Of a stretch of 64,000 bases of DNA, positions 25,325 to 33,374 are shown piece after piece. Source of the stretch: Bin127 sp965221625 (lineage in GTDB: Bacteria > Chloroflexota > Dehalococcoidia > Lucifugimonadales > Lucifugimonadaceae); assembly GCA_965221625.1 (NCBI GenBank), contig OZ244903.1, forward strand, positions 1,364,001-1,428,000. Reading direction: 5' to 3'. The notes under the pieces were generated by a model, which was given only the letters and a program-made list of their open reading frames with translations, ran no database searches and was not told the origin of the DNA. The position numbers were made by a program, and so were the translations under genes. Positions within the stretch are counted from its first letter, which is position 1. Each line of letters opens with the position of its first letter.

Positions 25325-26626
25325 TCAATCGCTCTCGGGTTGTTGTCGGATGCTTGCCAACGAAGTCTCAGAGCCGCGTTCGATTTTGGTGCCTTTGAAA
25401 TAGACGTCTTCGACGTTCCACAAGTCATTTAAGTCTTGCGACGGGTCGCCGTTGATGACCACGATGTCCGCCTGCTTGCCCGGCTCGAGCGTCCCGACCG
25501 TGTGATCCACGTCGAGAGCCTTTGCCGCCCAACTCGTCACGGACATCACGCTTTGCATGTCGGTGTAACCTGCTTGAACTAGCAACTGAGCTTCGTAGAC
25601 TGTGTTGCCAAGGCGATAGTCACCCCACGACGAATCCGAACCGGTGATTATTTTGACGCCCATCTCCATCATGCGGCGATTGTGATCGAGCCGCGTGTCG
25701 AGTTCGCGTTTGGCGGACTCCAGTGAACTCTCTTCTTGTTGAGTAAGGCCGGATTCCCGCCGTTTGCGATTCAGTTTCCAAATGAGGGATCGCCCGACGT
25801 GGAGAGTGGGATTAACGTACGCTCCTTGCTCCCCGATTCTCTCTGCGACGTCCTCACGGAAGTTGTCAGTATCATCCGGCTCTTTGTAGACGCAGTGGAT
25901 GATCATGTCGATGTTTGCGTCAAGGGAGTTGATCACGCCTTGCGTCGAAGTACTGTGCGTAGCGGTTAACTTGCCGAACTTGTGTGCTTCGTCCGTAACC
26001 GCTCTCAACTCGTCGACGTTGAACGATGGCAGCAAACCAAACGACGTGCGTGTGCTACCTCCGGTCGCGGTTATCTTCAGATAGTCGGCACCATCCTTGA
26101 TCAGTTGGCGAGCGAGGGCACGACACTCGTTTTCGCCAGTCACCTCGCCTCCGAAGTAGCCCATGTGCCCGCCGATGATGGAGATTGGCGGACCGCACAG
26201 CACCATCCGCGGCCCGATCATCAGCCCTTCATTGATGGCATCCCGCAGACGGAACATCGTGGTATTCTTCGGCCCGTTCTCGCGAATTGTCGTTACGCCA
26301 GAGAAGAGTGATCTGCGCGCGTTCCTGGCTGCTTGTACAGTGAGCAGTTCGTCAGCCAGCAGTGCGAGGTCGTCGCCGACCGTGCCATCGCCAAAACCGT
26401 TGTTGTGCGTATGGCAATCCACCATGCCCGGCATGATCGTTTGATCGCCATACGCGACGACTTCGACGTCTGCGCCATCGGGTGCACGGATACTACTTGC
26501 AGATCCGACTTCGACGATCTCATCGCCTAGGACAAGAACCGCACCGAACGGAATCGGCGCGCCGCCTTTGGCATCGATTACCCGATCCGCGGTCAGGAGG
26601 GTATATGAGGTTTGCCTGTCAGTCAT
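25325..26626 (-). CDS. amidohydrolase-family metal-dependent hydrolase (paralogue 1)
   Basis: A 433-residue enzyme, strongly similar along its length to the gene that follows it. Motifs are MVDCHTHNNG (HxH), ADYLKITATGG (lysine), LTATHSTS, DMIIHCVYKE, GSDSSWGD (catalytic Asp) and GKQADIVVINGDP. Between the histidine motifs and the Asp it has an Arg/Glu-rich insertion (KLNRKRRESGLTQQEE) absent from its neighbour. The ATG beginning MTDRQTS is preferred over a TTG five codons upstream. The two genes form an operon; they may act on related N-acyl or cyclic amide substrates. Confidence 0.85.
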   Translation of the reverse strand: MTDRQTSYTLLTADRVIDAKGGAPIPFGAVLVLGDEIVEVGSASSIRAPDGADVEVVAYGDQTIMPGMVDCHTHNNGFGDGTVGDDLALLADELLTVQAARNARRSLFSGVTTIRENGPKNTTMFRLRDAINEGLMIGPRMVLCGPPISIIGGHMGYFGGEVTGENECRALARQLIKDGADYLKITATGGSTRTSFGLLPSFNVDELRAVTDEAHKFGKLTATHSTSTQGVINSLDANIDMIIHCVYKEPDDTDNFREDVAERIGEQGAYVNPTLHVGRSLIWKLNRKRRESGLTQQEESSLESAKRELDTRLDHNRRMMEMGVKIITGSDSSWGDYRLGNTVYEAQLLVQAGYTDMQSVMSVTSWAAKALDVDHTVGTLEPGKQADIVVINGDPSQDLNDLWNVEDVYFKGTKIERGSETSLASIRQQPESD

Positions 26627-26744
26627 GGCTTCGCCGCCCAAACGTCAACGCGGTCAGTTGCATAGTAAGTTACCACCGACCGCGTGCGCGTAGGATCGGT
26701 GAACAATGGGAAGTTGCAATGCCTTCCGCGTAAACTAGACGTTG

Positions 26745-28184
26745 TTACGGATTCGACCAAGTCCGATTGTCGCCGACGAACTGGTCTGCAGCGGAGGGCC
26801 CCCAAGTTCCGCGTTGGTAGGGGTAGAGCTGCGACGCTAACTCCGTTTCCCAAGCTTCGATGTAAGGGTCGACCACGGCCCATGACAGCTCGATTTCGTC
26901 GCTGCGGGTGAACAGCGAAGCATCACCTGATACAGCATCCAATAGCAGACGTTCGTACGCGTCTCGCATCCCCATCGGGAATTTGTATTCCAGCTCTTGG
27001 GCTTCGGTTTGCAGATAGGGCCCGAGTTTCTTGTTGTCGATGGTAAGCCGAATTGCCTCGTCAGGTTGGATGACAATCTGGAGTTTGTTTGGTGTCAAAC
27101 CACTCGCATCCTCAACGTCGAAGATACGATGTGGTGGTTGACGAAACTGCACGGTAATCGCCGTGAATTTGCTTTTCAGTGCCTTACCGGATCTGAGATA
27201 GAAGGGTATCCCTTGCCACCGCCAGTTGTCGACATACAACCTTAGGGCGGCGTAGGTGGCGGTCGACGATGCGTTGGAGACGCCGTTGAGTTGACGGTAC
27301 CCGTGGTATTGCGCCCTTAGTGAATCGCGTGCCGCTTGGTCAGGTGTTGGCCGCCGGACGGCACTCAGCACCTTCGCCTTTTCGTCCCGCAACGAATCTG
27401 CGTGACTCGTCGCGGGCGGCTCCATAGCGACTAGCGCAAGGAGTTGCAGCAAGTGACTTTGGAACATGTCGCGCAACACGCCAGCACCTTCGTAATACTC
27501 CGCGCGATCACCAACGTCGAGCTCCTCCAGCACCGAAATCTGGACGTGATCGACGTAGTTGCGATTCCAAAGTGGCTCGAATATCGTGTTGCCGAAGCGG
27601 AAAACGATGAGATTTTGAACCGTATCCTTGCCGAGGTAGTGGTCAATTCGGAAGAGTTGATGCTCCGCGGCATGTTGGTGAATGGCGTTGTTGAGGTCGC
27701 GCGCTGATTTCAGGTCGGATCCGAACGGTTTTTCTACCACTAATCGCCGCACACCTTTGGACTCATCCAACATTCCCGACTTGCCAAGAGCATCGATTGT
27801 CGGTTCGTAGAGATGTGGTGCCAACGCGAGGTAGTAAAGGCGATTGTCGATGGCACCTTCGTGCAATCTGGATCGGACGTCTTCGTCAAGTAATCTCAGT
27901 GATTCCGGGTCGGTTGATGAACCTTGGTGGTACGAGACTGGCGCGGCGAAGTTGAGCCAATCTTCGGCGTCGGAAATGAAGTTGTCCGAAGAAGCTTCGA
28001 ACAGCAACCGACGATATGAGTCGTCGTCTAGATCGGATCTTGCGAAAGCGATGAAGTTGCAGTGCTCGGGCAACGCCCCCATTGCATGCAGATGGAAGAG
28101 TGCCGGTGCGAGCTTGCGCTGCGTAAGGTCGCCAGAAGCACCGAATATGACGACGGTGAAGTGAGAGTTGGGTTCGCTACTCAT
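26745..28184 (-). CDS. zwf: glucose-6-phosphate 1-dehydrogenase
   Basis: A 479-residue enzyme of the oxidative pentose phosphate pathway. The nucleotide-binding GASGDLTQRK is at 15-24, EKPFG at 151-155, and the substrate/catalytic signature RIDHYLGKD at 179-187. It oxidises glucose 6-phosphate to 6-phosphogluconolactone with NAD(P). The chosen ATG overlaps the gnd stop as ATGAGTAG, so translation is coupled; the earlier in-frame start lies inside gnd and is less likely. It is the last gene of the sugar-phosphate operon. Confidence 0.95.
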   Translation of the reverse strand: MSSEPNSHFTVVIFGASGDLTQRKLAPALFHLHAMGALPEHCNFIAFARSDLDDDSYRRLLFEASSDNFISDAEDWLNFAAPVSYHQGSSTDPESLRLLDEDVRSRLHEGAIDNRLYYLALAPHLYEPTIDALGKSGMLDESKGVRRLVVEKPFGSDLKSARDLNNAIHQHAAEHQLFRIDHYLGKDTVQNLIVFRFGNTIFEPLWNRNYVDHVQISVLEELDVGDRAEYYEGAGVLRDMFQSHLLQLLALVAMEPPATSHADSLRDEKAKVLSAVRRPTPDQAARDSLRAQYHGYRQLNGVSNASSTATYAALRLYVDNWRWQGIPFYLRSGKALKSKFTAITVQFRQPPHRIFDVEDASGLTPNKLQIVIQPDEAIRLTIDNKKLGPYLQTEAQELEYKFPMGMRDAYERLLLDAVSGDASLFTRSDEIELSWAVVDPYIEAWETELASQLYPYQRGTWGPSAADQFVGDNRTWSNP

Positions 28185-29088
28185 TTGAGCGTCTGACGCT
28201 GTGACCACCGAATGCATTGCGCATCGCGGCGAGCGCGCGCCCGCCGAACGGGTTCTCCTGACGCGAACGGAACCGCATCTGAAGTGCTGCGGTGATTACT
28301 GGTGCAGGAACGGCAAGCTCCACTGAGGCATCGACGGTCCATCTGCCTTCGCCCGAGTCTTCGACATATGACTGCAGCGAATGCAACCCTGGATCGTTGT
28401 TCAACTCGTCCGCTGTCAGGTCAAGCAACCACGATCGGATCACGCTTCCGTATCGCCAGTTTTCGCAGATTTCAGCGAGGTTGAGACCGAATTCGGATTT
28501 TGCCTCAAGCAGTTCCAAACCTTCGGCGAAGGCTTGCATCATCCCGTACTCGATTCCGTTGTGAATCATCTTCACGTAGTGCCCGGAGCCGCTCGGACCG
28601 ACGTAGAGATTGCCATCCGCCTCGGGCGGTGCCAAAGTTTTGAATATCGGTAGATTGCGGTCATAGGCTTCCTTGCTGCCGCCGACGGTCAAGCAATAGC
28701 CATTCTCGAGACCCCAAACTCCGCCGCTAGTACCAGCGTCCAAGAAATCGATGCCTTGCTCGGATAGGTCGGTCGCGCGGGCGATCGACTCTTTGTAGTT
28801 CGAGTTGCCACCGTCGATTAATGTGTCCCCCTTGGACAAGTGAGGTGTCACTTGGTTGATCGTCGACTGTGTCAAATCCCCTGCGGGAACCATCATCCAT
28901 ACGGTTCGCGGTGCTGCGAGTCCGTCCGCAAGATCTTTCAAACTCGACCTAGCGACCCCGCCGCGCGCTTCGAGATTCTCCAAGGCAGATAGGTCGACAT
29001 CGAACCCATGCACTTGATGGCCGTCACGCAGAAGTCGCTCCGCCATGTTGGCACCCATCCGTCCTAGTCCAATAATTCCGATCTCCAT
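28177..29088 (-). CDS. gnd: 6-phosphogluconate dehydrogenase, decarboxylating (short form)
   Basis: A 303-residue enzyme of the short GndA-like class, against about 470 for E. coli Gnd. GLGRMGANMAERL (7-19) binds NAD(P), DGGNSNYKES and DAGTSGGVWGL mark the substrate site, and GHYVKMIHNGIEYGMMQ carries the catalytic lysine and the His-Asn pair. It converts 6-phosphogluconate to ribulose 5-phosphate and CO2. It lies between an unknown gene and zwf, 12 bases after the former and overlapping the latter by 8. Confidence 0.93.
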   Translation of the reverse strand: MEIGIIGLGRMGANMAERLLRDGHQVHGFDVDLSALENLEARGGVARSSLKDLADGLAAPRTVWMMVPAGDLTQSTINQVTPHLSKGDTLIDGGNSNYKESIARATDLSEQGIDFLDAGTSGGVWGLENGYCLTVGGSKEAYDRNLPIFKTLAPPEADGNLYVGPSGSGHYVKMIHNGIEYGMMQAFAEGLELLEAKSEFGLNLAEICENWRYGSVIRSWLLDLTADELNNDPGLHSLQSYVEDSGEGRWTVDASVELAVPAPVITAALQMRFRSRQENPFGGRALAAMRNAFGGHSVRRSNE

Positions 29089-29100
29089 GCTAAGAGCCTC

Positions 29101-30036
29101 CTATGCGTATGCTACGGCGCGCGATGTTGTTTCCGCCGTCGCGATGAGCGTCGTGCATATCCTGTCAACAGCATCGGCTGCGGTACAACGCGAACTCAAG
29201 AAATCTTTCAATGTGTTGGCGTACGATTCCGGGCCGACGATGATCCTCGAGTTGCCTGGCATCGTCGCCGCCATTTCAATCGCTTGTTCGACGCCCGGTT
29301 GCAGTGGGTGAGACGCGTGTCCTTGGTTCGGTAACACGTTTTCGAATATCGGCTCCAGAGAGAAGCAGGTCAACACGTCGTTGCGATCGTCAATGTGAGT
29401 GCGCGCCGCAATAGTCTGAGTTACCAACTTAACGTTCGGTATCTTGAGGATCCAGAGCGACGGGTCCAAGCCGTTGTCTTGGAATATAGTGATCGTGCGT
29501 AACGCGTTCTCGGATCGCAACAGCGCGTCACTCCATTCGCCCCTCGGTTTCCGGACGTCCCACCCAATCGGAATGTCGAAGGAGTTGGCGTACTCGTAGA
29601 TGGCGATGTGTCGCTCAATCGGCGATGGAGAGACGAACAGCTCGCTGGGTCGGATGTTGGATCGCGAGTTGGGTACACCCATTTCAGCTGCCGCATTGTT
29701 GACCGGCATTACCAACGCTGCTGGTTTGAACCGATCGACATCATCCGTTAGGTCGTTCGCTGCAACTTCGAACTCATCCCGCGAATCGAAGTCGAACGAC
29801 AGCATGGTGTGCAGATTCTTCGCGATCGCGCGGAATAACGCGCCTTCACCGATGTCGGTGTCGAGCCACAGCAGCACGTCTTCGCGTTCTAATCCGCGAT
29901 CTACGGCCTCCTCGGTGGCGTGCGCGATGAGATCGAGAATCTTGACAAGGTGCACGCGATCTTCGGGATTGTTGCGATCAATGCCCAAACCCATCTCAAC
30001 GTTGGTTGCGTTGATGACCAATCTGGGGCGCATCAT
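29101..30036 (-). CDS. unknown protein inside the pentose phosphate operon (possible aldolase-like barrel)
   Basis: A 311-residue protein I cannot place firmly. It is rich in alternating strands and helices (RLVINATN, VLLWLDTDIGEG, PAALVMPVNN, IPIGWDVRKPRGEW, LDPSLWILKIPN, SRIIVGPESY), which would suit a TIM barrel. The LDPSLWILK stretch faintly recalls the DUF2090 aldolase-like domain of sugar-acid kinases. No signal peptide or membrane segment is seen. It overlaps the pgi stop by four bases (ATGA) and precedes gnd by 12, so it is co-translated with sugar-phosphate enzymes. The missing 6-phosphogluconolactonase step, or a regulatory role, are both open. Confidence 0.55.
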   Translation of the reverse strand: MMRPRLVINATNVEMGLGIDRNNPEDRVHLVKILDLIAHATEEAVDRGLEREDVLLWLDTDIGEGALFRAIAKNLHTMLSFDFDSRDEFEVAANDLTDDVDRFKPAALVMPVNNAAAEMGVPNSRSNIRPSELFVSPSPIERHIAIYEYANSFDIPIGWDVRKPRGEWSDALLRSENALRTITIFQDNGLDPSLWILKIPNVKLVTQTIAARTHIDDRNDVLTCFSLEPIFENVLPNQGHASHPLQPGVEQAIEMAATMPGNSRIIVGPESYANTLKDFLSSRCTAADAVDRICTTLIATAETTSRAVAYA

Positions 30037-31577
30037 CTTGCTTCACCGCCAACACGAACCAATGACGCCCGTCGGCCCTTCGCCCGGATAGCCGCGACAT
30101 CCCCGGCGGCTTGTGCGTAGATTAGGTCTCCCAAGGAATGTCGCTGACCGGGTATCGGTACGTCTTTGCTCAATTCATTGAAGATTGCAATTACGTACAC
30201 CGAGTTCGGTCCGCCTTTGTGAAGTTGCCCGGTTGAGTGAAGGTAGCGCGGGCCCAGACCGTAGGACGTGGCTACACCGCATTCGCGGGAGATCCGCTGC
30301 CGGGCCGCGTCGATACTGGTCGCGAGCATCGATTCGTCTGGCGAGTAATCTACAAATGCAACGTAGTCGCCTTCCGACAAGCACTCCGGCAAGGACGTCA
30401 ACGCGTCATCCCATTCGCCGATGTCAACGCGCGGTGGATCGGTAGCCTCAAGGATGTTGCGAGCAAGATCCTTCGCTGCTTCAACGTCAGGTTGATCGAA
30501 GGGATAGACTCCGATCGCGCAGGATGCCACGGCGATTGCGAACTCCCAACGGAAAAACTCCCCGGCAATCGATTCTCGTTCTTCGACCACGATTTCGAAC
30601 ACAGGGTGATCGCCTATCGCGTGTTTCTTGGTCGAATCCTTCTGAGTTCGTATGGCGACGAACTGACGGTCTTCTCCGTAGTCATCGTCGCCAATCTCTG
30701 GTTCACCGACGATCGGGATGAGCCCGCGTCCGTCCTTGCCTGTCGACTCGGCGATGAGTTGCTCCAACCACAATCCGAACGGTCGAAGTTCAGGCGCGAT
30801 CAACAGCGTCAGTTTGTCTCGACCTCGAAGCGCGTTGTACGCGAGGAATAATCCCAACTCCACACCAGGGTTAGAGGCGGTTTGATCCTTGCAGCGTTCT
30901 GCCATCTGCATCGCCGATATCGCCATCCGATCCGTGGGCATCCCACAGGCGGAGGCGGGGAACATACCAAAGGCGGAGAGTGCCGAATATCGACCGCCAA
31001 CGGTCGGTGGTGTCTCGACCAGCATCCCGAATTCACCCGAAGACGCGCGCTCGGCCAACGGAGTACCTGGATCGGTCAACGCGATGAAATGGTCCGATAT
31101 GTTCTTTACACCGGCGTCTCGGATCGCAGCCCGGAACACCGACTCCAATGCGAGTGGTTCGCTGGTGGTCCCTGATTTGCTGGCGACGACAAAGGCGGCA
31201 CTCGAAAGGTCAAGACGCTCTGTTGCCTGTTTGACGAACGCGGGATGTACTGAATCGAAGACGTTTAACCTCGGCGTCTCGCCTTGGTTGCTTTCGTCTT
31301 GGAACAGCTCGCTTAGAACGAGGCAGGTCAGACTGCTGCCGCCCATACCGAGAACGTTTAGTGTCGAAAATCGACTCAACTGCTGCTGTTGAGCTGGGGT
31401 AGCCAATCCGATCCCAAACCGAAGTGAGGAAGGCAGGTTTAACCATCCGAGCCAGTCGCCGCCCCCTCCGGGCGAAGGTTCCGGCCAAACCGAGTAGTCG
31501 CGCGCCCAGATTCGACTGACGATGTCTGGGATTCCGTATCTTGGCGACATGCTAGTTCGCGGTGCTGCGACCCTCAT
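30033..31577 (-). CDS. pgi: glucose-6-phosphate isomerase
   Basis: A 514-residue phosphoglucose isomerase with SIS domains, most like the PGI half of transaldolase-PGI fusion proteins. LNVLGMGGSSLTCLVL is the first sugar-phosphate loop, VASKSGTTSEPLA is the canonical SIS loop, STGKDGRGLIPI and the late LHKGGPNSVYVIAIF complete the site. It interconverts glucose 6-phosphate and fructose 6-phosphate. Tal is encoded separately just upstream, 16 bases away, so here the common fusion is split. The start is uncertain between MRVAAPRTS (used) and MSPRYGIP nine codons later. Confidence 0.88.
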   Translation of the reverse strand: MRVAAPRTSMSPRYGIPDIVSRIWARDYSVWPEPSPGGGGDWLGWLNLPSSLRFGIGLATPAQQQQLSRFSTLNVLGMGGSSLTCLVLSELFQDESNQGETPRLNVFDSVHPAFVKQATERLDLSSAAFVVASKSGTTSEPLALESVFRAAIRDAGVKNISDHFIALTDPGTPLAERASSGEFGMLVETPPTVGGRYSALSAFGMFPASACGMPTDRMAISAMQMAERCKDQTASNPGVELGLFLAYNALRGRDKLTLLIAPELRPFGLWLEQLIAESTGKDGRGLIPIVGEPEIGDDDYGEDRQFVAIRTQKDSTKKHAIGDHPVFEIVVEERESIAGEFFRWEFAIAVASCAIGVYPFDQPDVEAAKDLARNILEATDPPRVDIGEWDDALTSLPECLSEGDYVAFVDYSPDESMLATSIDAARQRISRECGVATSYGLGPRYLHSTGQLHKGGPNSVYVIAIFNELSKDVPIPGQRHSLGDLIYAQAAGDVAAIRAKGRRASLVRVGGEAR

Positions 31578-31593
31578 CCACTGTCTAATGCAA

Positions 31594-32718
31594 CTAAGCG
31601 GTGCCCACAAGTGAGGAGATCTTGGCTTCGATGCGTCTCATCAAACTGTCCCAAGATTCAGCGAATTTTTGGACGCCCTCGACAAGGAGCTGATCCGTAA
31701 CCGCCTGAAAGTCGACGCCTTCCTCTGTCAATCGCGTTACCTGCGCTTCCGCTTCATCGACATCCGAAGTGAGCGTCTCTTCAATCGTCCCAGTTGCCAA
31801 AACATCATTCAACGTATCCATTGGCAGAGTGTTCACCGTGTTGTGCCCGAGCAATTCATCGAAGTAAAGCGTGGGACGATATTGCGGATTCTTGACGCTG
31901 GTCGAGGCCCAAAGAGGTCGTTGCGGTTGCGCGCCGATGGTCTTCAGCGAGAAGAAACGCGTGTTGTCGTTGAGATCGCTCGCAAAAGCTGTTTGATACT
32001 CTCGGTATGCTAGCTTCGCATTGGCGATGCCAATCTTCCCGATCAGGTCGCTGCCAGCCGGCAGTTGCTCATCGACCAATGTGTCGACGCGACTGACGAA
32101 GAATGACGCCACCGAAGCGATGCGTGCCGGCGAACCCTTTCCCGAACCAGCATATGCGGTTAATCCGTCTAGATAGGCTTCCACCGCAGTTTTGTATGCA
32201 TCAAGCGAGAAAAGGAGCGTCACGTTGACGTTGATGCCTTCCGAAATCAAGGTTGCGATTGCGGGTGCGCCCTCCGGCGTGCCTGGCACCTTAATCATGA
32301 TGTTCGGGCGATCCAACGCCGTCCACAGGCGGCGAGCTTCTTCAATGGTTCGTTCGGTGTTGTGGGCGAAGTGCGGATTGACTTCGATCGAAACGTATCC
32401 ATCGCGGCCGTTGAGTTCGTCGTAAACCGGGCGAAGGATGTCAGCAGCATCGCGAACATCCCCAATGGCCAGGCGTTCGAACACGACCTCAGGTGGACTG
32501 CCGTCATTGGCGAACTCCGCGAGTCTATCGTCGTAGACATCGCTGCTCGCAATCGCAACATCAAAGATGGTCGGGTTCGTGGTTATGCCCTGTAAACCTG
32601 CATCAACCAGATCGCGAATCTCACCTTTATCGATCAAGTCGCGACTAATCTGGTCGAGCCAGACTGCTTGACCGAGTTCTGCAGCGCGCGTCAAGTTGTT
32701 CGGCTTTGCCGTCGTCAT
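31594..32718 (-). CDS. tal: transaldolase
   Basis: A 374-residue transaldolase of the long (TalB-like) class. WLDQISRDLI and GITTNPTIF (about 44-52) are the family signatures. Lys143 in NIMIKVPGTPEG is the Schiff-base residue. It exchanges dihydroxyacetone units between sedoheptulose 7-phosphate and glyceraldehyde 3-phosphate in the cytoplasm. It follows rpiB by 55 bases and precedes pgi by 16 in the same operon. A standard ATG start with GGAGCAACGCA upstream supports the coordinates. Confidence 0.95.
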   Translation of the reverse strand: MTTAKPNNLTRAAELGQAVWLDQISRDLIDKGEIRDLVDAGLQGITTNPTIFDVAIASSDVYDDRLAEFANDGSPPEVVFERLAIGDVRDAADILRPVYDELNGRDGYVSIEVNPHFAHNTERTIEEARRLWTALDRPNIMIKVPGTPEGAPAIATLISEGINVNVTLLFSLDAYKTAVEAYLDGLTAYAGSGKGSPARIASVASFFVSRVDTLVDEQLPAGSDLIGKIGIANAKLAYREYQTAFASDLNDNTRFFSLKTIGAQPQRPLWASTSVKNPQYRPTLYFDELLGHNTVNTLPMDTLNDVLATGTIEETLTSDVDEAEAQVTRLTEEGVDFQAVTDQLLVEGVQKFAESWDSLMRRIEAKISSLVGTA

Positions 32719-32773
32719 TGCGTTGCTCCTGAGTTCCTCTCTAATGCAGGGCTGCCGAAGGGATGGCTAGCAG

Positions 32774-33235
32774 TCACTCGGATTCGAAATTGGCCTTCTC
32801 GATATCGTTGAGTTTTTTCAACCGCCGGTGGTACCTCTCTTCGGAGCCCATTGAGGCAGCCAGAAATGCGCGCACAAGTTCGCAGGCGATGGCTTCGCCG
32901 ACGACCCTTCCTCCGATGCAAAGGACGTTCATGTCGTCGTGAACCACACCTTGTGACGCTGAGTAGATGTCGTGGCAGACGGCGGCTCTGACGCCTTGGA
33001 ACTTGTTCGCCGTGATCGAAGCCCCAATGCCGCTTCCGCACAGTATGATCCCTCGGTCGGCATCACCCATTGCGACTGAAGAAGCGACCGGTGCGGCTCG
33101 GTCTGGATAGTCATCCTCAGCATCGTGAACGCGCGCCCCGAGATCTACGACTTGGTGCCCGGCGTCTTCGATCGTTTGGAGTACGACTTCGCGAAGGTTA
33201 AATCCGGCATGGTCGGCCCCTACTGCGATTCGCAT
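32774..33235 (-). CDS. rpiB: ribose-5-phosphate isomerase B
   Basis: A 153-residue LacA/RpiB enzyme. Substrate residues Asp8-His9 (GADHAGF), catalytic Cys66 in ILCGSGIGASITANK, and His99 in GVVHDDMNVLCIGGR are all present. It interconverts ribose 5-phosphate and ribulose 5-phosphate. The ATG is preferred over a TTG one codon upstream. It lies between tkt and tal; the 139-base gap from tkt is the longest within the operon core and contains a small inverted repeat. Confidence 0.94.
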   Translation of the reverse strand: MRIAVGADHAGFNLREVVLQTIEDAGHQVVDLGARVHDAEDDYPDRAAPVASSVAMGDADRGIILCGSGIGASITANKFQGVRAAVCHDIYSASQGVVHDDMNVLCIGGRVVGEAIACELVRAFLAASMGSEERYHRRLKKLNDIEKANFESE

Positions 33236-33264
33236 CAATTGCCCCTATCAGAGGACGGTATCGA

Positions 33265-33287
33265 AAGTTGATCGGCGCAATCAACTT
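33265..33287 (-). promoter_or_regulatory. inverted repeat between tkt and rpiB
   Basis: AAGTTGAT and ATCAACTT form 8-bp arms around a 7-base loop about 30 bases upstream of rpiB. No T run follows on the transcribed strand, so it is not an obvious terminator. It could be an operator or RNA-processing hairpin. Confidence 0.3.
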
Positions 33288-33374
33288 CGCGGTAATGATA
33301 CACAAACGACAGGTTAGAAGCGGTTGGATTCTCAAACCGACTTCGGTTCAATTTGAAGACTAACTGGGTGCCGA

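Noticed and set aside
24050..26626. The tandem amidohydrolases as a special system
   Set aside because: Both are intact, ordinary members of a large catabolic family; simple tandem duplication explains them.
26648..26685. ACGCGGTC/GACCGCGT inverted repeat after zwf as a terminator
   Set aside because: Loop of 22 bases and no T run on the transcribed strand; not supported as an intrinsic terminator.
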